Assembly: GCF_900155945.1 (NCBI RefSeq)
Contig: NZ_FTMN01000009.1
Span: 124,001-188,000, forward strand
Length of the DNA: 64,000 bases
Direction: 5' to 3'
DNA from: Marinobacterium stanieri
Lineage (GTDB): Bacteria; Pseudomonadota; Gammaproteobacteria; Pseudomonadales; Balneatricaceae
The notes under the pieces were generated by a model. It was not told the DNA's origin. It did not search any database and saw nothing but the letters and a program-made list of their open reading frames with translations. Below are positions 9,468-18,564 of this stretch, piece after piece (the stretch's first letter is position 1; each line of letters starts with the position of its first letter). The translations under genes and the position numbers were made by a program.

Positions 9468-10407
9468 TCATTTCTCCTCCATGGAAGACTTCTTCCCCCG
9501 CCGCCGTCTGCAAACGCAAACCGCCCTGATCGGTCACCCCGACACACACACCTTCGTAGCTGTGACTGCCCGATGTCAGCCGCACTTCGCGTCCGGCAAA
9601 AGCATTTACCGCTTCCCAATCCGGCCGCAAAGGAGCAAACCCGCCTCGCTCAAACGACTCCAGCACGGTCACAAGCTCTGCGACCAGGGCTGCCAGCAAT
9701 TCCGTGCGACTGCCAGTAAAACCCAGCCGACTCAAATCCGTTGCCGGCTGGTCCAGCTCTTCCAGCAAAGCATCTGGCAGGCGTACATTCAACCCCACAC
9801 CGATGGCGACCTGACACTCACCGGCGGCATCGCCGCTCAATTCAATCAAAATACCGGACAACTTGGCCTGATCGACCAACAGATCATTGGGCCACTTGAG
9901 ACAGACATCCGGCACTTCAAGGCGCCGCAAGGCACGCTGCAATGCAACTCCCACTGCCAGACTCAGACCTTCCAGCGCAGCCGCCCCGGAGTTGAAGCGC
10001 CAGGCCAGACTGAAGCAGAGACTGGACGCCAGCGGGCTGAGCCATTGGCGCCCGCGACGGCCACGACCGCCATGCTGGAACTCCGCCACATACAAACCGC
10101 CCGGCACACCCTGCTGCAAACGCTCCAGCGCCCGCACATTGGTCGAGTCGATCTCCGTGACCACCTCCGTCTCTGCCAAACCCGGAATATCCTGCAGGCT
10201 CGCCTGCAGACGGGTGGCATCCAGCAGGTCCAGCCCACCCGGGATACGGTAGCCACGCCCCTTGACGCTGTAGAGCTCAACCCCCAGCTCTTCCAGGCGA
10301 CGCATGTGCTTCCATACGGCACTGCGACTCATCCCCAGCTCACGCCCGATGGCACTACCGGAATGAAAGGCGCCATCGGCGAGTACCTGCAGCAGCTTAT
10401 CCAGCAT
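9442..10407 (-). CDS. birA: Biotin-protein ligase / biotin operon repressor BirA
   Basis: Attaches biotin to the acetyl-CoA carboxylase carrier protein via biotinyl-AMP and, in this long form, can repress biotin genes. 321 residues. An N-terminal winged helix-turn-helix (about 1-60, with SRSAVWKHMRRLEELG) precedes the catalytic domain with GRGRRGRQW at about 113-121 and KWPNDLLVD at about 170-178, and a C-terminal SH3-like domain. It overlaps folA at its start (11 nt) and coaX at its end (26 nt). Confidence 0.96.
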   Translation of the reverse strand: MLDKLLQVLADGAFHSGSAIGRELGMSRSAVWKHMRRLEELGVELYSVKGRGYRIPGGLDLLDATRLQASLQDIPGLAETEVVTEIDSTNVRALERLQQGVPGGLYVAEFQHGGRGRRGRQWLSPLASSLCFSLAWRFNSGAAALEGLSLAVGVALQRALRRLEVPDVCLKWPNDLLVDQAKLSGILIELSGDAAGECQVAIGVGLNVRLPDALLEELDQPATDLSRLGFTGSRTELLAALVAELVTVLESFERGGFAPLRPDWEAVNAFAGREVRLTSGSHSYEGVCVGVTDQGGLRLQTAAGEEVFHGGEMSVRIHEPA

Positions 10408-10918
10408 CAGCAGCTCCAGCGCGGTCCATCACGATAAAGCTGTAATCATAGGGATTAGGCCCTTCCGCCTTGAAATCATCACGCCCGACTTCCTGCCATT
10501 CAGTTGCATCCAGCGGCGGGAAAAAGGCATCACCTTCTACTTCTGCATGTACCTGTGTCAGATAAAGGCGATCCGCACGCGGCAGACAGAGTGCATAGAT
10601 TTCCGCACCACCGATCACAACCGTCTCTTCCACGCCATCAATCAACGCCAGGCTTTCTGCCAGCTCGACCCCTTCGTCCAGGCCGTGCACCACGCGCACA
10701 CCGGGATGATTCCACTCGGTATCACGGGTAATGACGATATTGGTGCGGCCAGGCAGAGGTTTGCCGATGGACTCGAAGGTCTTGCGACCCATCACGATGG
10801 GCTTGCCCAGGGTAACCTGCTTGAAATACTTGAGATCCCCCGGCAGATACCAGGGCAATTTGTTGTTAATGCCAATCACTCGATTGAGGGACTGGGCCGC
10901 AATCATGGCCAGGCGCAT
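10397..10918 (-). CDS. folA: Dihydrofolate reductase
   Basis: Reduces dihydrofolate to tetrahydrofolate with NADPH, regenerating the folate oxidised by ThyA encoded just upstream. 173 residues. It starts MRLAMIAAQSLNRVIGINN; LPWYLPGDLKYFK carries the substrate-binding acid, and VMGRKTFESIGKPLPGR and VIGGAEIY are the cofactor-binding segments. Chromosomal trimethoprim-sensitive type by appearance. It is 14 nt after thyA and overlaps birA. Confidence 0.96.
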   Translation of the reverse strand: MRLAMIAAQSLNRVIGINNKLPWYLPGDLKYFKQVTLGKPIVMGRKTFESIGKPLPGRTNIVITRDTEWNHPGVRVVHGLDEGVELAESLALIDGVEETVVIGGAEIYALCLPRADRLYLTQVHAEVEGDAFFPPLDATEWQEVGRDDFKAEGPNPYDYSFIVMDRAGAADAG

Positions 10919-10932
10919 GCTGTCTCCTTATC

Positions 10933-11775
10933 TCAGATGGCAATAGGGGCACGGATGACCGGATCCGGGTCATACCCGACCACCTCAAAGTCATCGTATT
11001 CATAGCTGAACAGGTCCGCCGGACGACGACGCAACTTGAGCTGCGGCAGCGCCTTGGGAGTACGCGACAACTGTTCCTGCACAATGGAGGGGTCGTTCAA
11101 GTGATTGGCATAGAGGTGCAGATCACCAAAGGTGTGAACGAAATCACCCACCTCCAGATCGCACTGCTGCGCAATCATATGAGTCAGCAGTGAATAGGAG
11201 GCGATATTGAAAGGCACCCCAAGGAAATAGTCGGCACTGCGCTGATACAGCTGACAGCTCAACTTGCCGTTCGCCACATAAAACTGGAACAGCGTATGGC
11301 AAGGGGGCAGCGCTGCCTTGCCCTGGCGTACATTGTCCTGCGGGCTGATGCGCTCATCCGGCAGATCAGCCGGATTCCAGCCGCTCACAATCAGACGACG
11401 CGAATTGGGCGTACGCTTGATCTGCTCCACCACCTGACTGATCTGATCAATGGTGGAACCATCCGGGCACGCCCAGGAGCGCCACTGCTTGCCGTAGATC
11501 GGCCCCAGATCACCGTCTTCCAGTGCCCACTCATTCCAGATCCGCACGCCGCGTTCCTGCAACCAGGTGTTATCGGTGCTGCCGGAGAGGAACCAGAGCA
11601 GCTCATAGATCACCGACTTGAGGTGCACTTTTTTGGTGGTCAGCAGCGGAAAGCCTTCCGACAGATCGAAGCGCAGCTGACGCCCAAACAGCGAGCGTGT
11701 ACCCGTGCCCGTGCGATCGCCCTTATCCACTCCGTTATCAATGATGTCCTGCATCAGGTCCAGATACTGCCGCAT
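10933..11775 (-). CDS. thyA: Thymidylate synthase
   Basis: Methylates dUMP to dTMP using methylene-tetrahydrofolate. 280 residues, slightly longer than E. coli ThyA (264). The catalytic Cys lies in [13 protein letters not shown], followed by [22 protein letters not shown]; the C-terminus ends IRAPIAI, the typical closing peptide. Part of the lgt-thyA-folA cluster; the 195-nt gap to lgt carries a large inverted repeat. Confidence 0.97.
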   Translation of the reverse strand: MRQYLDLMQDIIDNGVDKGDRTGTGTRSLFGRQLRFDLSEGFPLLTTKKVHLKSVIYELLWFLSGSTDNTWLQERGVRIWNEWALEDGDLGPIYGKQWRSWACPDGSTIDQISQVVEQIKRTPNSRRLIVSGWNPADLPDERISPQDNVRQGKAALPPCHTLFQFYVANGKLSCQLYQRSADYFLGVPFNIASYSLLTHMIAQQCDLEVGDFVHTFGDLHLYANHLNDPSIVQEQLSRTPKALPQLKLRRRPADLFSYEYDDFEVVGYDPDPVIRAPIAI

Positions 11776-11859
11776 AGCCGCCCCGTTCTAAAAACAAATA
11801 GGGTTTATTCTATGCTTCACTCAGCTCAGAGACCAGAGCTGCGCCCGGGTGCGGCATTA

Positions 11860-11918
11860 CTCCTTGCCTGCGACCGTCTGCCGCCAGGGATGGCGCAAAG
11901 CGGGTCGCAGTGAAGGAG
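11860..11918. repeat. Nested inverted repeat between lgt and thyA
   Basis: Outer arms CTCCTT and AAGGAG plus CTGCGACC (11868-11875) and GGTCGCAG (11903-11910) pair over 14 bp, with a two-base mismatch on each side. Inside is a second stem CGCCA-GGGA-TGGCG (11882-11895). The structure fills most of a 195-nt gap inside an otherwise compact operon. It resembles dispersed intergenic palindromes of marine gammaproteobacteria; copy number cannot be judged from one window. Confidence 0.6.
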
Positions 11919-11970
11919 GAATGTGGCGACCAGCTCCTGCCACGCCAGCCAAAGCCGTTAAAGCCGGCTC

Positions 11971-12765
11971 TTATCCGCTCACAGAGTTCTGTCGACGATA
12001 CGCCAGCCAGATCAACAGTGCGCCCAACGCTACCATTGGCAAGGACAGCAGCTGACCCATGGTGAGCCAATCAAAGGCGATAAAGCCCAGATGCCCATCC
12101 GGCTCACGCACCAGCTCTACCAGTGAGCGGAAACTGCCATACCCGAGCAAAAAGAGACCCGACACAGCCATGCGTGGTCGCGGCTTGGCGGAGTACCACC
12201 AGAGCAGTGCAAACAGCACAACACCCTCCAGCAGCATTTCATACAGCTGTGACGGATGGCGCGGCAGGTTATCGCCCGCACGCGGGAAGATCACCGCCCA
12301 GGGCACATCGGTAGCACGCCCCCAGACCTCACCGCCGATAAAATTACCCAGACGCCCCGCCCCCAGACCAATGGGCACCAACGGTGCCACAAAGTCGCCG
12401 ATTTCAAAGAAGGACTTGCGGTTGCGATGGGCAAACACCGCCAGCACCACCAGCACACCCAAGAGACCGCCATGGAACGACATGCCACCTTGCCAGACCG
12501 CAAACAGCCAGAGCGGGTCCTGCAGGAAGTAATCAAAGTTGTAGAACAGCACATAGCCGGCACGACCACCCAGGATCACACCCACGGCGCCCCAGAACAC
12601 CAGATCGGACACCTGCTGCTCCGTCCAGCCGGAGCCCGGCTTGCGCGCCCGATAATTACCCAGCCACCAGGCCGCGGCAAAGCCGATCAGGTACATCAGC
12701 CCGTACCAGTGAATCTGTACCGGCCCCAGTTCCAGCGCCAGCGGATCGATATCATGTACCCACAT
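11971..12765 (-). CDS. lgt: Prolipoprotein diacylglyceryl transferase Lgt
   Basis: Inner-membrane enzyme that transfers diacylglycerol to the lipobox cysteine of prolipoproteins. 264 residues, starting [25 protein letters not shown]; about seven hydrophobic segments. [11 protein letters not shown] (about 94-104) carries the essential His, and [14 protein letters not shown] (about 136-149) is the Lgt signature, with Gly in place of the second Asn of E. coli NFING. It follows the TauE/SafE gene by only 6 nt. Confidence 0.95.
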   Translation of the reverse strand: MWVHDIDPLALELGPVQIHWYGLMYLIGFAAAWWLGNYRARKPGSGWTEQQVSDLVFWGAVGVILGGRAGYVLFYNFDYFLQDPLWLFAVWQGGMSFHGGLLGVLVVLAVFAHRNRKSFFEIGDFVAPLVPIGLGAGRLGNFIGGEVWGRATDVPWAVIFPRAGDNLPRHPSQLYEMLLEGVVLFALLWWYSAKPRPRMAVSGLFLLGYGSFRSLVELVREPDGHLGFIAFDWLTMGQLLSLPMVALGALLIWLAYRRQNSVSG

Positions 12766-12771
12766 GCAAAC

Positions 12772-13572
12772 TTATCCCAGGTTGGAGAAAATAAAACGTC
12801 CGGCCACTACCACCAGAAACACCGCAAACACCTTTTTCAACATCGGCTGCGACAAGCGGTGAGCCAGACGCGCACCCAGGGGCGCAGTGAAGGAGCTGGC
12901 CAGGACAATACCGGCAAATGCCGGCAGGTAGACATACCCCAGACTCCATTGCGGCAGCTCAGGTTCCCCCCAGCCCAGCCAAATATTGGTCAGCGCCCCC
13001 ATGAGAGCGATCGGAAGGCCGCAGGCAGCCGAGGTTGCCACTGCCTGCTGCATCACCACGCGGCGCCAGCTCAGGTAAGGCACGCTTAGGGTACCGCCAC
13101 CGATCCCGAAGATGGATGACGCCCAGCCGATAAAGCCACCCGAAAGACCCAACTCAACACGCGAAGGCGTCTGATCACCGGCACCGGGCTTGAAATTCAG
13201 TGCCATCTGCACCGCAACCAGCAGGGCAAACACCCCCAGCGCAATCTGCAGTACACCACCCGGTAACTGAACAGCGGTGTTCACACCCAATACCGCGCCC
13301 GCCAGAATGCCGATGGCAAGAGGCTTGAACAGCTCCCAACGCACCGCACCATGCTTGTGATGCGCACGCACCGAACTGATTGAAGTGACCACGATGGTTG
13401 CCAGCGAGGTCGCAACCGCCATATGCGTCAGTACGTCAGGCGATACGCCCTGTAGCTCAAACGAGAAGATCAGCACCGGCACAATCAGCAGCCCGCCACC
13501 GATACCAAACAGACCGGCCACCACACCCGCAAACGCGCCCAGCACCACATAGAGGAGCAGAGTTGTTAACAT
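12772..13572 (-). CDS. TauE/SafE-family membrane permease
   Basis: 266 residues, about eight transmembrane segments in two homologous halves, each with a GIGGG motif (FGIGGGLLIVP at about 22-32 and FGIGGGTLSVPYL near 155-167), as in the TauE/SafE family of sulfite/sulfonate or organic-anion exporters. Substrate cannot be told from sequence. It probably shares a promoter with lgt downstream; 62 nt separate it from the divergent NRDE gene. Confidence 0.88.
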   Translation of the reverse strand: MLTTLLLYVVLGAFAGVVAGLFGIGGGLLIVPVLIFSFELQGVSPDVLTHMAVATSLATIVVTSISSVRAHHKHGAVRWELFKPLAIGILAGAVLGVNTAVQLPGGVLQIALGVFALLVAVQMALNFKPGAGDQTPSRVELGLSGGFIGWASSIFGIGGGTLSVPYLSWRRVVMQQAVATSAACGLPIALMGALTNIWLGWGEPELPQWSLGYVYLPAFAGIVLASSFTAPLGARLAHRLSQPMLKKVFAVFLVVVAGRFIFSNLG

Positions 13573-13634
13573 GCTAATTCCATCCGCACAGGAAAGCGGC
13601 TATCTTAGAGCCTCAAACCGGTAGATGAAACCTC

Positions 13635-14417
13635 ATGTGTCTGGCCACCTTTGCCCTCAATGCCCACCCCGACTGGCCCCTGATTCTGGTCGGCAACCGT
13701 GATGAATTCCATGCCCGCCCCACAGCAGCACTGAGCGTCTGGCATGACCAGCCGCTACTGGGCGGCCGCGACCTGGAGGCCGGCGGCAGCTGGATGGCAC
13801 TGGGTGACAACAACCGCTTTGTACTGGTCACCAACCACCGCAACCTGCGTCTGCCGAAACCGGAAAACGCCCGCTCGCGGGGCAATCTGGTGGCCGACTT
13901 TGTCAACTCACCACTGACCGCTCCCGACTTCTGCAACCAGCTGGAGGCCAGGGACTACGCCGGCTTTAACCTGCTGCTGAGGGATACAACCGGCTGGTAC
14001 CACTACAGCAACATCGGCCAGCGCTGCCAACGGCTTGGCGCCGGCGTGTTTGGCTTGAGCAACGCCCTGCTGGATACCCCCTGGCCAAAAACGCTGAGGG
14101 CACGTGCCTGTCTGCAGCAGCAACTGGCGCAAGGCCTGCCTCAGCCGGAGTCACTGCTGCATCTGTTGCATGAAACCAGCCGACCAAAGGATGCATACCT
14201 GCCTGATACCGGCCTGTCGCTGGAACGCGAGCGACTGCTCTCGTCCTGTTTCATCCAGTCAGCCGACTACGGCACCCGCGCCAGCAGCCTGCTGCTGCAA
14301 CACCGCAGTGGTCGCCTGCTGTTCGTTGAGGAAAGTTATACGGCGGATGCCAGCATAAGCGGGCGCCGCCGCTATCAATTGCAGCGCCCCCTTCTGGTCG
14401 AAGCGGATTATTGCTGA
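13635..14417 (+). CDS. NRDE-family protein (TANGO2-like)
   Basis: 260 residues starting MCLATFALNAHPDWPLILVGNRDEF. The Cys at position 2 and the NRDE motif at about 21-24 are hallmarks of the TANGO2/NRDE family, which has an Ntn-hydrolase-like fold and has been linked to haem handling in eukaryotes; the bacterial role is unsettled. GGRDLEAGGSWMALG (about 43-57) and FVLVTNHRN are conserved family segments. The 3' end overlaps the convergent ptsP by 10 nt. Confidence 0.9.
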   Translation: MCLATFALNAHPDWPLILVGNRDEFHARPTAALSVWHDQPLLGGRDLEAGGSWMALGDNNRFVLVTNHRNLRLPKPENARSRGNLVADFVNSPLTAPDFCNQLEARDYAGFNLLLRDTTGWYHYSNIGQRCQRLGAGVFGLSNALLDTPWPKTLRARACLQQQLAQGLPQPESLLHLLHETSRPKDAYLPDTGLSLERERLLSSCFIQSADYGTRASSLLLQHRSGRLLFVEESYTADASISGRRRYQLQRPLLVEADYC

Positions 14418-16729
14418 TTAGGCAGATGCGGACGGGTCAACTGACCCAGCCCCAGCCCCTTGAGGGTTTCACGCAGATATTGATGGATCTCTTCGGCATC
14501 CGCCATGCGCAGTACACGGCTCAGCAATGACTGAGCCCGAACCAGACTGACACCACGAATAGCCGATTTAACCCGCGGCAGGTTATTGGCATTCATGGAC
14601 AGTACTTCATAGCCCATCGCCATCAGCAGCAGCGCACCGCCCGGGTCCGCCGCCATTTCACCGCAGATGGACACCGGCTTGCCCTCACGTCGTGTTTCGC
14701 GGGCAATATACTGCAGCGCACGCAGTACGGCCGGGTGATAGGCAGCATAGAGTCCTGCCACACGCGGATTGTTACGATCCACCGCCAGAATGTACTGGGT
14801 CAGGTCATTGGAACCGACCGAGATAAAGTCCACCAGACGGGCAAAGCGGCGCACCTGGTACACCGCCGCAGGGACTTCCACCATCACGCCCACCGGCGGA
14901 CGGCTCACCTGATAGCCTTCGTCCTGCAACTCTTCAACGGCACGGTCGATCTGGCGCAGCGCCTCTTCTACCTCGTGCAGACTGGTGACCATCGGCAGCA
15001 TGATGCGCAGATTATTCAAGCCCTCGGAGGCACGCAGCATGGCCCGCACCTGCACCAGAAAGATTTCCGGATGGTCCAGGGTCACACGTATGCCACGCCA
15101 GCCCAGGAAGGGGTTGTCTTCTTCTATCGGGAAATACGGCAGCGCCTTGTCGCCGCCGATATCCAGCGTACGCATGGTCACCGGGCGTGGCGCAAAAGCT
15201 TCCAGCTGGTTGCGATAGCTCTGCAGCTGCTCCTGCTCACTGGGGAAGAAGTCACGGATCATGAAGGGGATTTCGGTACGGTAAAGACCGATGCCCTCGG
15301 CACCGCGATCCAGCGAACGGGTTACATCCGCCACCAGACCGGTATTCACCCAGAGCGGCATGCGGTAGCCGTCTGTGGTTTCGGCGGGCAGATCCTTGAG
15401 CCCCTCCAGACCGGCCGCTACCGCCTGCTCATCACGGATGACACGCTCGAACGCTTCCAGCAACTGATCGGAGGGATTTACATAGACACGACCACTGTAG
15501 CCGTCGACGATCACCTTGCGCCCTTCCAGGCGGGTGAACGGCAGATCGACCACCCCCATCACAGTGGGAATGCCGATGGAGCGCGCCATAATGGCCGCAT
15601 GGGAGTTGCCCGAGCCGCTGACCGCAATCAGGCCGGCCAGTTTTTCCTCAGGCACCATGCCCAGCATGGCCGGTGACAGCTCATCGGCAATCAGGATGGC
15701 GTTGTCCGGACATTCCATTTGCACCGGACCGGCACTCTCCTGCAAATAACTGAGAATGCGCCGACCCAGGTCGCGCACATCGGTGGCACGTTCACGCAGA
15801 TAGGCATCTTCCATGCGGCTGAACTGCTGTACCTGCGCCAGAATCACATCCCGCAGGGCGCCTTGCGCCCACTGCCCCTGATGGATGCGTTTTTCAATCT
15901 CACCGCGCAATGCCGTGTCATCCAGCATGCGCAGGTAGACATCGAAGAGCGCCTGCTCCTCCGGGCGTAAACGCTGCGCCAGGCTTTTGCCCAGCGTCGA
16001 CAGATCATCCCGTACCGACTCCAGCGCGGCCTGAAAGTCTTCCAGCTCTCGCTCGACACCACGGGCGGGCTTGTCCGGCACGGTTTCCAGCTCGGCCGTC
16101 ACAGTGGCAATGACTACCTCGCCAATCGCCACCCCCGGCGCAGCAGCCACACCGTTGAAACGCTTGTCATGCACCACCACCGGCGGCACCTTCTCGGTAC
16201 CCGTTTTATCCGGGGAGGCAACCGGTTCCATGTTAACGGACCCTGTCGCCTCGGCATGGGCGATGATACCGGCCAGCTGTGCCGACAGCGTGACCATGAA
16301 CGCTTCTTCACTCTCGTCGAAACGACGATGCTCCATCTGCTGCACCACCAGCACCCCCAGAACGGAGCGATGATGAATGATCGGTACCCCGAGGAAGGCG
16401 TGGAAACGCTCCTCACCGGTAGCCTGGAGGTAGTGAAATGCGGGGTGGCGGGACGCATCTTCCAGGTTGATCGGCTCGGCACGCTTGCCGACCTGACCGA
16501 CGATACCCTCGGTCATGGACAGGCTCACCTTGCCCACCGCTTCCTGATTCAAGCCCTGGGTGGCCCGCAAGACATAGCGCTGATGTACGGGGTCAAACAG
16601 GAAAATGGAACATACCTGAGTACGCATGGCGCGCTGAATACGCCGTACAATCAAGTCCAGCACCGACTCCAGATCCGGAGCGGCACTGACCTCCTGTACG
16701 ATTTTGCGCAGCACGCTGAGCATACTCAT
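14408..16729 (-). CDS. ptsP: Phosphoenolpyruvate-protein phosphotransferase PtsP (EI-Ntr)
   Basis: First enzyme of the nitrogen-related phosphotransferase system, passing phosphate from PEP to NPr; it signals nitrogen/carbon state rather than importing sugar. 773 residues: N-terminal GAF domain (about 1-165), linker, EI N-domain, the phospho-His segment GSGNSHAAIMARSIGIPTVMG (about 375-395), and the PEP-binding TIM barrel with SVGSNDLTQYILAVDRNN and ICGEMAAD. It follows rppH by 18 nt, the conserved rppH-ptsP pair of E. coli and Pseudomonas. Confidence 0.96.
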   Translation of the reverse strand: MSMLSVLRKIVQEVSAAPDLESVLDLIVRRIQRAMRTQVCSIFLFDPVHQRYVLRATQGLNQEAVGKVSLSMTEGIVGQVGKRAEPINLEDASRHPAFHYLQATGEERFHAFLGVPIIHHRSVLGVLVVQQMEHRRFDESEEAFMVTLSAQLAGIIAHAEATGSVNMEPVASPDKTGTEKVPPVVVHDKRFNGVAAAPGVAIGEVVIATVTAELETVPDKPARGVERELEDFQAALESVRDDLSTLGKSLAQRLRPEEQALFDVYLRMLDDTALRGEIEKRIHQGQWAQGALRDVILAQVQQFSRMEDAYLRERATDVRDLGRRILSYLQESAGPVQMECPDNAILIADELSPAMLGMVPEEKLAGLIAVSGSGNSHAAIMARSIGIPTVMGVVDLPFTRLEGRKVIVDGYSGRVYVNPSDQLLEAFERVIRDEQAVAAGLEGLKDLPAETTDGYRMPLWVNTGLVADVTRSLDRGAEGIGLYRTEIPFMIRDFFPSEQEQLQSYRNQLEAFAPRPVTMRTLDIGGDKALPYFPIEEDNPFLGWRGIRVTLDHPEIFLVQVRAMLRASEGLNNLRIMLPMVTSLHEVEEALRQIDRAVEELQDEGYQVSRPPVGVMVEVPAAVYQVRRFARLVDFISVGSNDLTQYILAVDRNNPRVAGLYAAYHPAVLRALQYIARETRREGKPVSICGEMAADPGGALLLMAMGYEVLSMNANNLPRVKSAIRGVSLVRAQSLLSRVLRMADAEEIHQYLRETLKGLGLGQLTRPHLPNQQ

Positions 16730-16747
16730 GGCTTGCTCCTGTTCAGG

Positions 16748-17236
16748 TCACCTTGCTATCGACAAGCGCGACAGCCGGGGTGAGAGTTCCTTCATTGCCT
16801 TGCGGTATACCTCGCGCTTGAAGGACACCACTTGCCCCAAGGGATACCAATAGCTTACCCACTCCCAGCCGTCGAATTCTGGCGAGTCGGTGCCGTCTAT
16901 CCTGACAGCGCTGTCATCACTGAGCATGCGCAACAGGAACCATTTCTGTTTCTGGCCCACGCACACAGGGTGCGAGTGGCGCCGGATCATACGTTTAGGC
17001 AGACGATAGCGCAGCCATCCGCGCGTTACCGCCAGGATTTCCACATCCGCGGGCGACAGTCCGACCTCTTCACCGAGTTCGCGATACATCGCCTGTTCGG
17101 GCGTTTCGTTTGACTGTATACCACCTTGCGGGAACTGCCAGGCGTTTTGCCCTATGCGTCTTGCCCAAAGAACCTGACCCTGCGAATTAACCAGAATGAT
17201 TCCGACGTTCGGTCTGAATCCATCTGCATCAATCAC
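16748..17236 (-). CDS. rppH: RNA 5'-pyrophosphohydrolase RppH
   Basis: Nudix hydrolase that removes pyrophosphate from mRNA 5' ends and so triggers RNase E decay. 162 residues. Starts [17 protein letters not shown]; Nudix box [22 protein letters not shown] at about 38-59 is complete (G, RE, EE, G). Upstream gene of the ptsP pair; the 163-nt space before it is shared with the divergent HAD-IB gene. Confidence 0.96.
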   Translation of the reverse strand: MIDADGFRPNVGIILVNSQGQVLWARRIGQNAWQFPQGGIQSNETPEQAMYRELGEEVGLSPADVEILAVTRGWLRYRLPKRMIRRHSHPVCVGQKQKWFLLRMLSDDSAVRIDGTDSPEFDGWEWVSYWYPLGQVVSFKREVYRKAMKELSPRLSRLSIAR

Positions 17237-17399
17237 AATTCTGATCCCGATCTGTAAAGGTTATTGGGTTTTATTGTTCCACAGATCCTGCGTCTGGCAA
17301 ATAGCATGCAGTATCCGGCGTTGCGTGGCTACCCCCTGAAGTCTATGCTTGCGCATTTATCCGCCCGACAAAACGGGCCCAGAAAAGTGAGGAATAGCG

Positions 17400-18068
17400 G
17401 TGAGTCTTGCGATTTTCGACCTGGACCATACCCTGATCGGCGGCGACAGCGACCACGCCTGGGGCGAGTTTCTATGTAAAAAGGGTGTTGTCGACGAGCA
17501 TGAGTACCGCGCTGCCAACGACCGCTTTTACGAAGATTACCTGCGCGGCGAGATGGATATTCACGAATTTCTCAATTTCGCCCTTAACCCGCTGGCCCAG
17601 CACACCCCCGAACAGCTGAATGCCTGGCACGCCGAGTTCATGACCGAGTGCATTGAGCCGATCATCCTGCCCAAGGCCGAAGCGCTATTGAAGCAGCACC
17701 GCGAGCAGGGTGACTTCCTGCTGATCATCACGGCCACCAACCGGTTTGTGACGGCCCCCATCGCCAGGCGTCTGGGTGTGGATGACATGCTGGCCACCGA
17801 CCCCGAGCAGATCGATGGCCTGTTCACCGGCAAGGTTGCAGGCACTCCCTGTTTCCGTGAAGGCAAGGTCACGCGCCTGAATGCCTGGCTGGAACAAACG
17901 GGCCACAGCCTGAAAGACAGCTGGTTCTACAGCGACTCCAACAATGACCTGCCGCTTCTGGAAGCTGTGGATAACCCGGTCGCCACCAATCCGGATGATC
18001 GCCTGCGTGCAACTGCCCAGGCACGCGGCTGGCAGATTCTCGACCTGATGCCTGCCTCAGACGCGTGA
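17400..18068 (+). CDS. HAD-IB family phosphatase (SerB/CicA-like)
   Basis: 222 residues, GTG start with GAGG 7 nt upstream. HAD motifs: IFDLDHTLIGGDSDHAW (about 5-21, both catalytic Asp), ITATNRF (motif II, Thr), the Lys in EGKVTRL, and SDSNNDLPLLE (motif IV, about 178-188). The all-helical cap after motif I places it in HAD subfamily IB with phosphoserine phosphatases; the substrate is unknown. Its 3' end overlaps the convergent CBS gene by 12 nt. Confidence 0.92.
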   Translation: MSLAIFDLDHTLIGGDSDHAWGEFLCKKGVVDEHEYRAANDRFYEDYLRGEMDIHEFLNFALNPLAQHTPEQLNAWHAEFMTECIEPIILPKAEALLKQHREQGDFLLIITATNRFVTAPIARRLGVDDMLATDPEQIDGLFTGKVAGTPCFREGKVTRLNAWLEQTGHSLKDSWFYSDSNNDLPLLEAVDNPVATNPDDRLRATAQARGWQILDLMPASDA

Positions 18069-18470
18069 ACGACAGCCTTTCATGGTGGCGTTCAACGCCT
18101 GCATGATCTGACGCCGGCTGATCACTCCGACCAGCTGGCCGTCTTTTACCACAGGCCAGGTTTTGGGCTTGTTACCACCCATCTTCTGCACCAGATCGAT
18201 GATGCTTTCGTGCGGCGAGGTACACAGCGGCTCGGGAAACATCATCTCCCCCACCTTGGCACGGCTATCGCAGTGGTAACTGCCACTGACCAGATAATCG
18301 ATGCAATCATGCTCGGACAGAAAACCGCACACCTGGCGTCCGATATCGACCACCGGCAAACCGATCTGACCGGATTGCAGAATCAGATCCACCGCCTCGG
18401 CCAGCGGCATATCCACCCGCAAGGGGTTGGGTACGGGCTGCATCAGATCCTGTACTTGCTGTTGTTGCAT
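18057..18470 (-). CDS. Paired CBS-domain protein
   Basis: 137 residues from the ATG preceded by AAGGAGAG 7 nt upstream; an in-frame ATG 78 nt further up lacks such a site. Two CBS domains fill the protein (about 5-65 and 73-133; QVQDLMQPVPNPLRVDMPLAEAV and MMFPEPLCTSPHESI). Such Bateman modules usually bind adenine nucleotides and regulate a partner. No partner domain is attached, so the target is unknown. Confidence 0.88.
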   Translation of the reverse strand: MQQQQVQDLMQPVPNPLRVDMPLAEAVDLILQSGQIGLPVVDIGRQVCGFLSEHDCIDYLVSGSYHCDSRAKVGEMMFPEPLCTSPHESIIDLVQKMGGNKPKTWPVVKDGQLVGVISRRQIMQALNATMKGCRSRV

Positions 18471-18564
18471 GTCGGCACTCTCCTTCCGTTGCGAAGACTG
18501 CCTTGAGTATGGCAAAGGAGGCGCGCGCCCGCGTACTCGAATGTACACGGGCGCGCGAGGAAGC

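Noticed and set aside
11810..12070. 86-codon minus-strand ORF across the lgt-thyA gap
   Set aside because: It covers the palindromic element and overlaps the lgt 3' end in another frame; sequence is low-complexity Arg/Ser/Gly and does not look like a protein.
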